Shown piece by piece: positions 11,987 through 23,500 of a stretch of 64,000 bases of DNA. A program made the position numbers and the translations under genes. Origin of the DNA: Morchella semilibera (lineage: Eukaryota; Ascomycota; Pezizomycetes; Pezizales; Morchellaceae); the NCBI GenBank assembly GCA_009192285.1, contig CM018603.1, positions 124,001 through 188,000 of the forward strand. Direction: 5' to 3'. Under the pieces are notes generated by a model. That model was not told the DNA's origin and did not search any database. It was given only the letters and a program-made list of their open reading frames with translations. The number at the start of each line of letters is the position of its first letter. Position 1 is the stretch's first letter.

Positions 11987-12297
11987 TAGTCTCGTTCCCA
12001 GCCCATACGGTGATGTTAGTGGTGGTGGTGGTTTAATATAGGTTCATCACAGTAGGGTCTGGAGCAATAACTTTTCGGAAAAAAACCGGGTTTCTAAATG
12101 ACCCCGCCGGACTTTTTTTGGTGCAGAATCCGGAGTTTTGGGGGGCTCTTTGGCATAGAAACCGGACTTTTGGCATAGCAACCGGGCAAAAAAAGGACTG
12201 GTACAAACTTTTTGGGTAAGCACACCAGACCGTTCCGGTTTGTGAAAATAATACCCCTGTAATTTCAATAAACCAGTTAGGTCTGGGAACGAGACTA
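11987..12297. mobile_element. 311-bp TIR element (MITE)
   Basis: Bounded by a perfect 15-bp inverted repeat, TAGTCTCGTTCCCAG at 11987-12001 and its complement at 12283-12297. The TA at each end may be a TA target duplication, as in Tc1/mariner-type MITEs. The interior has no coding sequence but repeats variants of CCGGACTTTT and GGCATAG(A/C)AACCGG. It lies 130 bp downstream of the MYND-CVNH stop codon, so it could be in that gene's 3' UTR. Confidence 0.72.
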
Positions 12298-14602
12298 GTC
12301 TCTGTTACGATACTACAACTGGGTTTCTACATGTACCCGGAGTATGACATTACTATGAGCGGGGGGCCCCCGAAATAAAAATGAATGAGTTCTCTGAATA
12401 AACACTTGAATCAAAATTGTAAATTGTAAATGTAGACACGTAGACTATATATCGTCAGTCGAAGAAAAATCAATGTATATATCACCAATTATGTAACTGA
12501 ACAGCCCAAAATGCAAACCCCGTCCTCCCATGACCTCACCCATCGATCATATTGCCCAACTCAAAAACAGGCTCGCCAGCTCACCAACACAGCCCGCCTG
12601 AAATGCCGCCGCAAAAGCTCGGAGCGAGCTAGGAGGTCTCCGATCACCGCCAACTAAAGCGTCCAGGCATTCCCTGGCGCCCTAGCTAACGTCCGGCGCC
12701 TGGCGATGCAGGCCCTTGATGTAAAACACGACCCTACTAAGGTAAACATTTTAACCTATATTCATCTTCTTTTGGAAAACGATCTGCGGGGAATTTCGAA
12801 TTGCTGGTAAGAACCTACGTGCATAATTGGGGCTACTAAAGATACTTAACCACAGCGTACTACTGCCATGGGTTTATACTTCATAAGCCATAAGAAAGCC
12901 ACCCGGTGTACTAGTCGATCTGAACTTTAGATTATATTTCTAGGGTCCGGATCCCATCGGAACTTAACTAACGACAGAGATCCGGTAATCTCTCCCGAAT
13001 AGTCATGTATGTAGGTAGGTACTACGGGTGTAGGGGTAAGTCTCCAGAACTATGGCCTGTTGCAACCATGGCCGTAGTTCTGGAGACTTACCCCTACCCC
13101 CGTAGTACATCTATATCTACAAATTACTCTAGGCACCTACTCTAACGGGTTTGACCCCTGCATAGCTAGTTCCACTACCCGTGGTTACAACATCAATAAC
13201 ACTTCCAATGCGCTATCATACCCTCTACACTTTAAATAACCTATCCGATGAAGGTCCCCTGGAGCAGGGCCCGCCTTCTCAAAAGCTCTTTACGTACGAC
13301 CTACAACGTGCAACCATCCATGGTTAATGGTATAAGCTCCTATGTACCCCGCGCTCAACGGGTGATTTACACACTTCCCGCTGCCGTCTTCACCAGCCCG
13401 CTCTATCTAGCTAGCACATCGAGAGGGGGGGTGGGTTCTAAAGAATCTGGACCTGTATTTCACCCAGGGTACACCATTCGGGGCGAGAAACACGATTAAG
13501 TGGCACCCCTTGAAATTTCAAACAGCCCGCTAGAATGGGGAGGTGGAGGATCAGCATGGGTTAACGGAAATGAAGCTTTATCTCGACCAACCAATCATCG
13601 GGATAGAGCTCTAACCGTTTTTAACACAGAGTCATCTCTGCAGAGGCTGAGAGGAACAAGCCGGGCGCCTATGGGGGCCGGGGAACAGGCGTTACAGTGT
13701 AACAGAGTTACAATCCGTATATGCATATATAATTATTATCAAGACGGTAACTTCTTGCGTTACAGTATCACAAGATTTAAAGAGGGGTGAGAAAGAAAGA
13801 AGAAAGAAAAAAGGAGAAGGAAAACAAGAGCATCTGTGAAACTACATACCTAAGATTAATTCAGGAAAACGTTGTAATGACTGCGGTACTGCCACTATAC
13901 TCTTGACTGGGAGAATAAAACTTGACTTCCCAGAATCCCGCACTGACCCGAGCAATGTCATTCATTATATTAGTCCTAGCCTGCATTTCCGAGATTGAGA
14001 ATAGTGGTCATGAACTATCACTCGACGATGCAACCCTCTCAAAAGGCTCCCCCCCCCCCAACCGGCCCGCAAAACCTGCTGCCCAGAGAACCATATAACA
14101 GTGCCCGGGCTACAGCCATGTCCCACACAAAGATCGGGAATATGTTATTACATCGGACTTGTCCATGGATAACAGAACGACCACGCAACTCGAGCATAAA
14201 ACCTTCCAGTCGAGTGGAAAAGCCTGTAGAGTCTGAGGATCAGGGGTGAGAAACTTGTAAATATACATGTATATATAAATACACCGACATTGCAAAAACA
14301 CGAAGACGCCCACTTTCCGGACCACTATACGTCCCCCCTCCCCTCTCCCCCGGGTCATTAGTACAATAACCACACTCAGCTGTAGTATTTACCCATCTCC
14401 AGACTCTCGTGTTATACTATTATCGTTCCCCGTGTGCGGAGTGCCCTTTTTCGAGCTTAGCTACGTACACCACCGTACATAGCGGCAGAAAGCGTGTGTA
14501 GCCTATCTATCTGGGATACTAGCCCTCCATATATGCCAGTAAGTTTTCTCCCAGCCAGCTCATCTCACCATAAACCGCAGTCAGCGCGATATCCGGCCCC
14601 TG
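12298..14602. other. Intergenic, no supported gene
   Basis: No gene seen. It holds a strong hairpin at 13019-13108 (listed separately) and TACATGTA palindromes near 12327 and 14263. Open frames at 13248-13790 lack ATG starts or family features. Confidence 0.5.
13019..13108. repeat. Long near-perfect inverted repeat (38-bp arms)
   Basis: Left arm 13019-13056 and right arm 13071-13108 are complementary at 36 of 38 positions, with a 14-nt loop. The arms begin GTACTACGGG and include TAAGTCTCCAGAAC. Either a foldback/MITE insertion or a transcribed hairpin would explain it; no coding potential. Confidence 0.85.
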
Positions 14603-14715
14603 TACAGCGGTAGGTAATAAGTGATGGAACACAGTGATGCCTGTTTTGGTAAAACGCCACCAACATTTGGTGTTTGTACCTCAGGGCGTTCCATCACTTA
14701 TTACCTGTCGCTGTA
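14603..14715. mobile_element. 113-bp TA-bounded MITE, copy 1
   Basis: Inverted repeats of about 28 bp: TACAGCGG(T)AGGTAATAAG at the left and its near-complement at the right, meeting GTGATGGAAC inside. The core, including ACGCCACCAACATTTGGTGT, is almost identical to the core of the second copy at 47616-47729, 33 kb away in the same orientation. TA at each end suggests a Tc1/mariner-type non-autonomous element. Confidence 0.86.
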
Positions 14716-17238
14716 CTGTGCAGACGGACATGGACCATATCCGTATTCCTCCAGCTCCAGCTCCATGATCCAGCCACGTATACGCCGTGCTCAAGGGCGC
14801 ACAGAGTGGTACGTTATCAGTATGTAATAGGTACATATACATGTACTCTACATGTATGGGGGCCTTCGGCGCCCCCTCTCCCCTCTGCTCCTTCCCCCAA
14901 TTTCCGCCAGTTTGACCTTTCATTTCCCTGTGATGCAATTCAGTCCACAAGTTTTGATGCGTTGCCAAGGAAAGGATCTTTTCACTCATAAACTACAACG
15001 ACACAAAGAAAAGCATCGTGGCGTGGCCTAGTGGTAATACACTGGGCTTCGTCATATGACCACGACAGGTTCAAACCCTGGTGGGAGCAGTGATGAGAAT
15101 GCCCAACATGGTAGCGACGCTCTTGAGGGATGACACTCACTCACATAAGTCTTTTGTTGCCGGCTTTTTTTTATCATTTAATTATTTTTTTTAGCCTTGG
15201 GCGCCCCCGGGGGCCTCTCCGCATTCTTCCTCTATGTTAATTATGGAACCCTCTGGCGGTACCCTCATGTGTCGTGCTTAGTCAAATACCCCATATTACA
15301 GAAATATTCGAAACGGGTGTAATCAAGTACAGTATATAATAGACATACAGTTTATACATCAAATTGAAGTAATACCTGAGGTTGAGAACAATTGCTTGTA
15401 TTGAGGAGAGGAGAGGTTTCAACCTGCCCCTCTCGATATAAGTACAGTTCCTTCTTAGTAGACAACCCTTACTATGTAATTAATGAAGTAAACAAAAACA
15501 AAAAAAGACAACTCTTACTCCATGCTTATTAATATATCTTTAGCGGTATCGTAAAGTAGACTACCACACAAATGGCCTGTATATACATGTACTTAACCCT
15601 CGCCCTGCAACCGTGGCCCTGCGAGCCTTGTACACAAACGGGCTGAAAAGACTATCCTAGAAGAAGAAATACATTGGTTGCGACGATCGTGATAACTCCT
15701 CTGTGCCATGACCGGGTTGCATGTCGACAGCTAAGTAATTGATTCTTGATATAAAAAAGCATGAACCCCAAGCACAGCAACTAAGCCCCAGCGAACAGCT
15801 ACAGACCGGCCCTTTGCGGAGCACGCATGTTGTGCTGAGGTATAACCATGTAGACAGATATGTACTAGTTCTATCAATGCCTCTCCTGTGTTGTATTATA
15901 TTATTAGACCCAGCTATCGCGACAAAGAAACCAGCCCTATCACACACATATGCACGCACGATCAATGTCTCACCACGGCCCGACCCAAGATCCCCCCAAA
16001 GCCACACAGCGCCTCACCCGGTGAAGAGGGCATTGTATCTATCTATCTATGTACTCCATCTACACCATCTACCTGCACACGCGATCGACTGCACTGCACA
16101 CTGTCTCGGGGGGCTGCAGCCATGTATGTACATATGTACTCGGGTCCCAGTCTCAGACCAGGTCTGCACTCCAAAGTCCATGACCCCAAAAACGCACTTA
16201 AACCCCCCCAACCAGCAAAAATCCCTCTCCCGAAACCTGGCGAGTGACGGCCCATGACTGCGGCCAACCAGAGGTAGGGAAGGAAGTATGTACCTCCGCG
16301 GGCGGGCCGGGGTGCATACATACACATACACATAAACAGATCTTCATGTGCACTTTTACGCATCAACCAACCACCGACCAACCGGAGCTCATCAGCTCCC
16401 AGCCACCCACCACCCACCCAGCCATCTCATAAACGATTTGGTATCACACCGGAGGGATGAGCATCACAATATGACGGTATGACGGGTTGTGAAAACGGGT
16501 TTTGGTAATAGATAAATATACATATGACATACAGGGCGATAACAGAGACCAGAAGTGGAGTGCTGCCATCTACTCGTCTCACACAATGCAATGCCCCCCC
16601 CTAAAAATAAATAAATAAAAGAGATCAAGCCAGTTGGTCGATATAGTAGTAGGTAGATATTCAAGTATTGTTGTAGCTTATTTGCTTTTCTCGCTGGAAA
16701 TAAAGAAAAATGGAAAAATGGAATCCCAAACCCCAGATGAATACGCAGAAACGCAGAAAAAGCAGAAAGGAAAAATAAACCCCCGGAAAGAATAGTCCAT
16801 GGAAAACCAAAAGGAGAAATTGTACAGCAATGCTAAATAACCAGCCGCCGCCGCCGCCCGCAAACATCTAATAAACAGTCAGTACCCCCAATCCGATCCA
16901 TTCCGCTCCGATCCATCCTCTAGTTAAGTTAATCCCAAGCCTCCTGCACCGCTCTCCCGAACCGCTCCCCTCGCCCTTCGTAGTCAAAAGAAGAAAAATT
17001 ATAAAGAAGGCCAAAGAAACTATGTAGGAAAAATTAAGACAAAAAAAAAGGAAAAATTAAAGAAGGGCGCTTTTTTTCTAAACCGACTCACTATCACATT
17101 CATCTCCTTCGCAACCGGAACCCAAAAAAAAAGAAAGAAAAGAAAGAAAACTCCGGCTGTCAAATGAGTCCCTGAATCACCGTCGTAGCTCCATCCTTTT
17201 TGTATTTGAAGAAAGAAAAACCCTAGCTTGCCGCATCA
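14716..17238. other. Intergenic, 3' flank of the DUF8004-like gene
   Basis: No gene supported. It contains the SINE candidate (15019-15172), A-rich stretches at 17030-17150 that probably belong to the 3' UTR of the leftward gene at 17239-20500, and TACATGTA palindromes near 14836, 14849 and 15583. Overlapping open frames at 15657-16420 on both strands lack family features and are judged chance. Confidence 0.5.
15019..15172 (+). mobile_element. tRNA-derived SINE candidate
   Basis: A pol III A box (TGGCCTAGTGG, 15024-15034) and B box (GGTTCAAACCC, 15068-15078) are 33 bp apart, and the B box sits in a good T-arm (CAGG/CCTG). The anticodon arm does not fold, so it is not a working tRNA. About 90 bp of unrelated sequence follows, ending in a run of eight T (15165-15172) that would stop pol III. 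This is the layout of a short tRNA-derived SINE; a lone tRNA pseudogene is the alternative. Confidence 0.6.
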
Positions 17239-20200
17239 TCAATTTCGCCCGGCAAAGGCGGTGTTCAACTGTGACTCGAGAGTGATAGGTGCATCATCCT
17301 TGTGTGTAGGACTCATCGGAATCATAACGATAGTCGAGTTACCTGGGCCTTCGAAATCAAGAGGGGGTAAGGCTTTCATCTTGATAGAGCTTTGAGAACC
17401 CTGCGACCTATGCGATCCGTAGCTTTGCGGGCGTTCGCTCTCAGTGGGTGCGGCGGGCATATATGTCAGAGGCCTATATTTTGGCTGGTAGTTCTGGGAC
17501 AGGATGTCCTCTCGTGACTGAACCGCCCCCTGCTGGTGGTACGGGACATATCCGCCCTCGGTGACGTTGATCTCTGGTGACTGCGACTCGCTCCTCTCGC
17601 TGTTTGGATAGCTCTGTCTGAATGGTGCTGGGCTCAATCCCGAAGGGCTCGTTGGGCTTTCGGCCTTGGGAGAATCAGGCATTGGTTGATCCAGTGGGCG
17701 GTACTCGATAAAGTCCTCACCACTAGAGTCCCCATCCATCTCAAACTCATCGTCAGCTCCAGGTACCGGCTGAACCATCCTCCAGTCCTCGGCGATATCG
17801 AAACAGTGACTGCGTCGATAGGTGTAATCTATCTCGTCATCACCGTTAAGATTGCCTGTGGATCCCGCAGGGCCGAGACCTCCATAGGGCCCTGAAACTC
17901 CCCAGATACCACTCATGCGGCTGGCCCTGTTGTTGCTCCTCTCCCATGGCAGAGATCCCTTGACATTTTCGCACAGGAAGTACTCTACGCCATCCCCGTA
18001 CTGGCAACCTACAGCATCAACAACCGTCATGGGAAGGTTCTGGAGAACACAGTACATGAAGATCCATCGTCCCCTACGGGCCTCAATGATATCGTCCAAG
18101 TTCTTTCCCTTCGCAAAATCAGCCTCGAGCTTCAGGTAAGCGCTAGCAAACTCATTCTGCCTTGCTCGCTCAATAGTATCCTCGTTGTACGAGTCCTTTA
18201 ATATCAATGCCAACTCGTCCGACTTCAACTTCTTCTGCGACCTCGGCTTCTTTGACTTCTTTTTCTCGGTGGAAGCTGCCGCTGCAGGGATGTGCAAAAG
18301 GCGGGGTTGGTCGAAAGGAATGTTGGGCTGTACAGGGACAGTGGAGTTGTCCAATGTCTCCATAATCTTCCTCAACGCCGTCCGCGCGTTTTCCTCCTTT
18401 GTCCTCTGCTCCTTTCCCTCTTCACCCTCAGAGAAATTGCTGGCGTCAAAGCGGATCCGCTCACCATGGATCCACTCACGATCCACCAACAAGTCATACA
18501 GAACACAGAAATCGTCATAAAGCCGTTTCAACACCAGCCTGTTCAGACCACCAGTCTCCGTGTATCCACCTCCCTTCCCATGCTTCCCAGCCTTTGGTGG
18601 CCACGATCCGTAATAATTCTTGTAATAACCCAGCGTAAGTTTCCTCATGGCTTCAAATCCTGCCTTCCAGGGCTTCAATTCTGGGTACTTTTCATCGCCA
18701 ACCCATACGGATGGGTAGTCAAAATTTGTCAGTCCAGTCGTAACATTGTACAAGCGAATCTGGTGGAGGTTGAGCGAAGCACGATCTAGGCGTTTCTTTG
18801 TTTCCTGGGAGATGTATTGCAGTCCATTATGACCCTTGATATCCTCCCATCTGCCACTAGCATGGATGAATCCCTCCCTGTACAACCTCTGGCACCTCCA
18901 GCGCTCGCCCATTATCAAAGCCTCGATAATCGCGTCATCATCATTTCGGATGTCATCAATCTTCAACTCCTCGACGTAATACAAGAAATTTCCCTCTGCC
19001 GCGTTGATCCTCCTTGACATATTAAGATCCTCGGCATGTAACTCTGATGAATGGGAGCCCTGTAGCTGCTTGAATATCTTTTCCATAATCTGAAAGGGAG
19101 TTTCCCTGTGCAGCGTAGAGACAAGGAACGTATAATTGAGAAACGCAAACAGGTTTCGTACGTCAATAAGTCTCTGAAACGAGTCATTGTTTGGGTCCGA
19201 GTTTGAATGCTTATGTTTCTTCCCCTTCATAGGAGGAGCAGCAGATGGTTTCTGCTCCGAGTCGGTCGGCGGATAGTAAACCTTGTACGCGACATATTGG
19301 TCCATGAAACTCTCACCCTCTCCTAATTGGGCTAACTGGTTGAGAATCCCGGGTTGGCCGGAAAGGCCCTCATCTCCCCCTGGACGTGATGACGTTGGCG
19401 CACTCCCCGGCCTGTTATCCTGCTTGAAAGGGGCCGATGGAACACCCCTTGGAACCTCCAAAAACAGATCCTGCGAGTCCTCGGGGCCTTCGGAAAATTG
19501 CAAATCCTCGATATACTGACCCAAAGCAGCAAACATTAACGGTCCCGAATTAATTCTAAAGCTCGGTGCAACGGACTTTGCTGCGTTCCTGGGCGCTAAA
19601 AATACCAACGTATCACCCGTGGGGTCCCACAGATCCGGAACCTGCAACCAAGTAAAGAATCGATGAGTCAGCCAACCTAATTAAAAATACAATACGAGCA
19701 GGGTTCAGCAAGTCAAATGTCCAACGTACCTGACCACCCCGAGTCAGGGGGCCGAAATTGTACCCCTCCAGGCTCTCGCTGCTTCCGTGAGCTAGCCTCC
19801 ACGCAGCCGGGATCTCAACGTTATCCTTGCGCTTCTTGCCAAAGATCCCGCGACGGCCCTTCTTGCCCTTGAGCTGCCTGGGGATATCCGCTGTCGTCGG
19901 ACTGGGTGGCATCGGCAGTGCCTGTGTCTGTGTCTGTGCCTGTGAGGATGTGGGTCGTGAGGAGCCATACGATGTGTAGGATGCAGCTGAGACAACTGAG
20001 ATGCCAGACATTCCCGACATTGCCGACATTGCTGATGCTCCGGAGAAGTTTCTAGAAGCTCTCGAGGATCCTACCGGCGAAGGTGAAGAAGGGTGGAGAT
20101 ATGGCGATAATGAGCCAGATGCAACGGGTGGATGAGGTGCAGGTGCTAGTGATAATGATTCAACTCGTCTTGGATGGTTTACTGATGTAGTAGGTTCCTG

Positions 20201-20500
20201 AACTTTTGGTGATGAGGGTAGTGGCATAGAAAACGTACGGGTAGCCTTTGGTGTGATGCCGCTGGTGGGTGTCCCGTTCAGCGCGGTGATGGGTGTTTGA
20301 AGACTATCCGACCTTTGTTGTCGAATGTTTGTGTTGAGAGGAGGGAGAGGCGGTGGTGTTATTGTTTGTGGCACACTTTCCTGCACTTTCTCTTGCACAA
20401 CTTCCTCACTGGCGGGAGAGCCGCCAAAGAAACCAGTGAGCCGTTTCATGGAAGTGCTGTCAAAGATTGACGAAGCTCTGCGTCTGGACGTCTTAGCCAT
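17239..20500 (-). CDS. Large conserved fungal protein, DUF8004-like
   Basis: Two exons (-): 20500-19730 and 19641-17239, with an 88-nt phase-0 intron, give 1057 residues. Residues about 1-215 are low complexity, rich in Ser, Pro, Thr and Gln, with short SAMSGMSG-type repeats; a basic patch KGKKGRRGIFGKKRK follows. From about residue 235 to 850 the sequence is ordered and conserved-looking (RNLFAFLNYTFLVSTLHRE, ALIMGERWRCQRLYREGF, KPWKAGFEAMRKLTLGYYK, GLNRLVLKRLYDDFCVLYD), which I recall as the fungal DUF8004 family; the pfam name is from memory. A Lys-rich segment (KKKSKKPRSQKKLKSDE) and a disordered, acidic and Pro/Ser-rich tail end the protein. No membrane segment or signal peptide. Function unknown; the disordered flanks and basic patches suggest a regulated cytoplasmic or cortical scaffold, which is inference. 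A (CA)n run begins 10 bp upstream of the ATG. Confidence 0.9.
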
Positions 20501-20509
20501 GATTATTCA

Positions 20510-20534
20510 ACACACACACACACACACACAACAC
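20510..20534. repeat. (CA)n microsatellite in the 5' leader
   Basis: About 11 CA units directly upstream of the start codon of the DUF8004-like gene; on the coding strand it reads as a TG run in the 5' leader. Confidence 0.9.
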
Positions 20535-23500
20535 GAATGATAAATAAATAAACAAATCCAGCTGCTTGCTTGCTATTTGCCCACTGTTCTGCTGATCGGA
20601 TCTGTGGCTGTGATAGAAATAAAAGGTGTGTCCAACTGCAAGTGGAAACACCCAAATGAAGATAAAAATAAAAATAAAAAAAATGATATGACAAAATATG
20701 AGGAAGATAAAAAAAAAAAAGTAGATGTGGGGCGCCGGGATTTTCTTTATCGAAACCACTAGCAAGAGGATTGAGGGGAGAGGATTTGGGGGGGGGGGGT
20801 GTGGGGAGATATAAAATAGAAAAAAAGAGAGAGGAGAGGTACACACCGATGAATGGGGGGAGCAGTCTTGAATTCCAACAATCAAGAGATTAAGTGTGTC
20901 TGGAACGGGAGTGTAACCACGGGGATCCTCACAGGCCAGTTTCTAAGGTAAGGGAAAGAAGAAGAAAAAAAAAAACTGCTATGAAATGATAGTCAGTACA
21001 ACCTGGCCGTTTCCAGTATTTACCTCTGCGGTCATTGCCGCATAACCTGTTATGGGGCGATAAAATAATGGGATATATGTACGTACTTGGCTGCTGGCGT
21101 TGCAAAAAAGCAAGTAGTGGACCTAGAAGTGGAGATGATGGTAGATGGTATGATGCTTGGGGGAGGGTGGGGGGGGGGGGACGACAACAAAAAAACACTG
21201 CGCAACGTCTACTATATACCAAACGGGATGTGACGAGTAAGGGATAGGATGTAAGTGACGAGGATGGTTGTTGTGGTTTGGGATCTTGGAAACTATTATA
21301 TCAGTTTAAAAAGGCGGTGATATGCAGTCTGTCCCTGGATGGATGGATGGTGGGCCCTTGAACCTGGCTGCAGTAACAGGCGATGGGTAATGCTAGGTAT
21401 AGCTGATATATAGCTCTCCAGCTCTGGGGGCTGATGATGCCGATGATGATTGACGTTTTAACTCTGACTCTTTTTTTTGTTGGTGGGGGTAATAGTATTA
21501 ATATAGCGAGCGAGAAAGAGAGAGATGGACCAGTCGGGTTATTCAGGTCATGCCCAGCTTGATGTATTTAGGGATTATAAACCAAGATCAAGTGTGTCCA
21601 CATTAAGAAAGATATATATTTAAAGAATAGGACGGTTATGCAGTTGGAATGCACCCCTAACTATGCGTGCCTGTATGTACGAAGTATGAGCGTTATATGT
21701 AAGTATGTACTAGTAGTGGATAGAACGGAGCAAAAATGAGGCAGAAAAATCAAAAGGCTAAAAGTAGCTAGTCTAGTCGATCTAGTCTACAAAGGAGACG
21801 CAAGCAAAAAGACCTCTCAGAGATCGAACTACGAGAAAGAAAGAGAACCGAGGCTTCCTTTCTCTCCGGTCCACGGCCACCACCAAGTAGCTAGCTAGCT
21901 CAAATAGATTTCGTCGGATGGATGGGACGGACATGCTGAGATCTAGCAGGTGTAATTTTAGAAACCCTCCTCCCTCCGGTCCCTTCCCCCTCCGCAAACC
22001 CTCTTTCCACCACCTTACCTGATCACTAAGAATGATCAATTCAAAGACAGGAACCAGCGGAACAGAGAAAGAACGAACGATCCAATTCATGCAATGACGC
22101 AAGCCCCCAGACTCTTTCCCGTCTGGTAATTGGCCGTCCCATACCTGAGGCTCAACCACCAGTAGTGCCTCAGTACCCACCCACCCCTGAACTCTAACCG
22201 TTGCCCACTTACCCTACCCAATCGAGGAAATTTTATTTTAAACTCCGCCCCACCCTTCCATGTCCTTCCCTCTTACGGATCAGAGGCTTTTCCAAAAGGT
22301 TAATGGGCGCATCCAAAACCGTCAGACAATTAACGCCTCGCCCGACAGCAGACCCATTTTGGAGAGAGAAAAAATCTACACACATGCAGTCTGAGAAAAA
22401 TAATAATAATAACTTCACTTTGATGTAGGATGGATGCACTTTTCTGACGGAATGAGAAAGAAGAAACGAGCGCGGTGCATGTCCACGTTTCACAGGCTGC
22501 GTGTTTGTATGGCTACATTAGAGTAGGTACACCACTCACTACCTACTAAGTACGGTACCCGTCGCTTTCGAGTTTTCCTAAAGGAAAGCTGAAACTCGTG
22601 TCTAGCGTACGTTCTACCTCTAGGAATGAGTAAAGGAGAGGAGTAAACCATGAAGCTTGGGGGTAGAGTAGGTACATACATGTACTTTCAAGGTAAGGAA
22701 AGATGTGTAAGTACATGTACATACCCACATGTAGGTACCTAAGGCAAGGTAAAGGTTGTATCAGTGCCAACCCGAGCCCTTGTTTACATCCACCACGGCC
22801 CATGGCTATGGCTCACAAATCCAGAACCGGTACCTTTTCAGCCGATGGTGCTCATGTGTAGGTACTCATATTATCTATATCCCCGAATGTTAATGCATCG
22901 GTTAGGTTAGGAGATGTGCTTTTTTAACTCCTTCTCGATCTCCCCAGCCATCGATCCTGTGACAAAAACATTTTTGTCTTGAGGCTTGATATCTTGGGTC
23001 ACACCCACCCCCGTGGATCCTTTCTTAATTCTCTCCTCAACCACCGCCAAGGAAAGTGGGGACATTATTATTAGAACTCGACATCTTTTAGACTCTGAAT
23101 ACTTCCTCTCTCTCTCTCGCTTGGATCGAGCGCGGGTAAAGGAGAGTAGAATCAACCCACATTTGGTCTGAAGTCTTGATATTGAATACAGGTATATTGC
23201 AAGGGCACCTACATACAAGTACATAGCTGCAAACACATCACCAACAAAACAAAACCGAGTATGCACCCTACATACATCACTCGGCGGCATAAATATACGA
23301 ACCTCCCCAAGCACCCCCGTGGCGGCGAAAAGGTTAAAAAATACCCCCACCGATCCCCGATCCACTACCTTCCTACCTTAAATTACTAATGTTGGCACCC
23401 GGGGAAGGGGGGAGGCGCCCATCCCACCAACCAGCGCAATGTGTAACAGTTCCGACATCACGTGCGATATAGCCAACGTTCGCGATGCAAGTGCTGTTTG

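Noticed and set aside
15657-16420. Overlapping open frames of 94-172 codons on both strands
   Set aside because: Several frames open at once in C-rich low-complexity DNA, with no shared family feature or splice logic.
18185-18789. Open frames of 111-165 codons on the plus strand
   Set aside because: Antisense shadows of the large DUF8004-like exon.
21782-22180. 132-codon minus-strand open frame
   Set aside because: No recognisable domain, upstream TATA or splice partners; unusual composition for a real protein.
22907-23365. 152-codon minus-strand open frame ending in a Lys/Glu-rich stretch
   Set aside because: Starts with GTG, has odd composition, no family match and no convincing exon partner.
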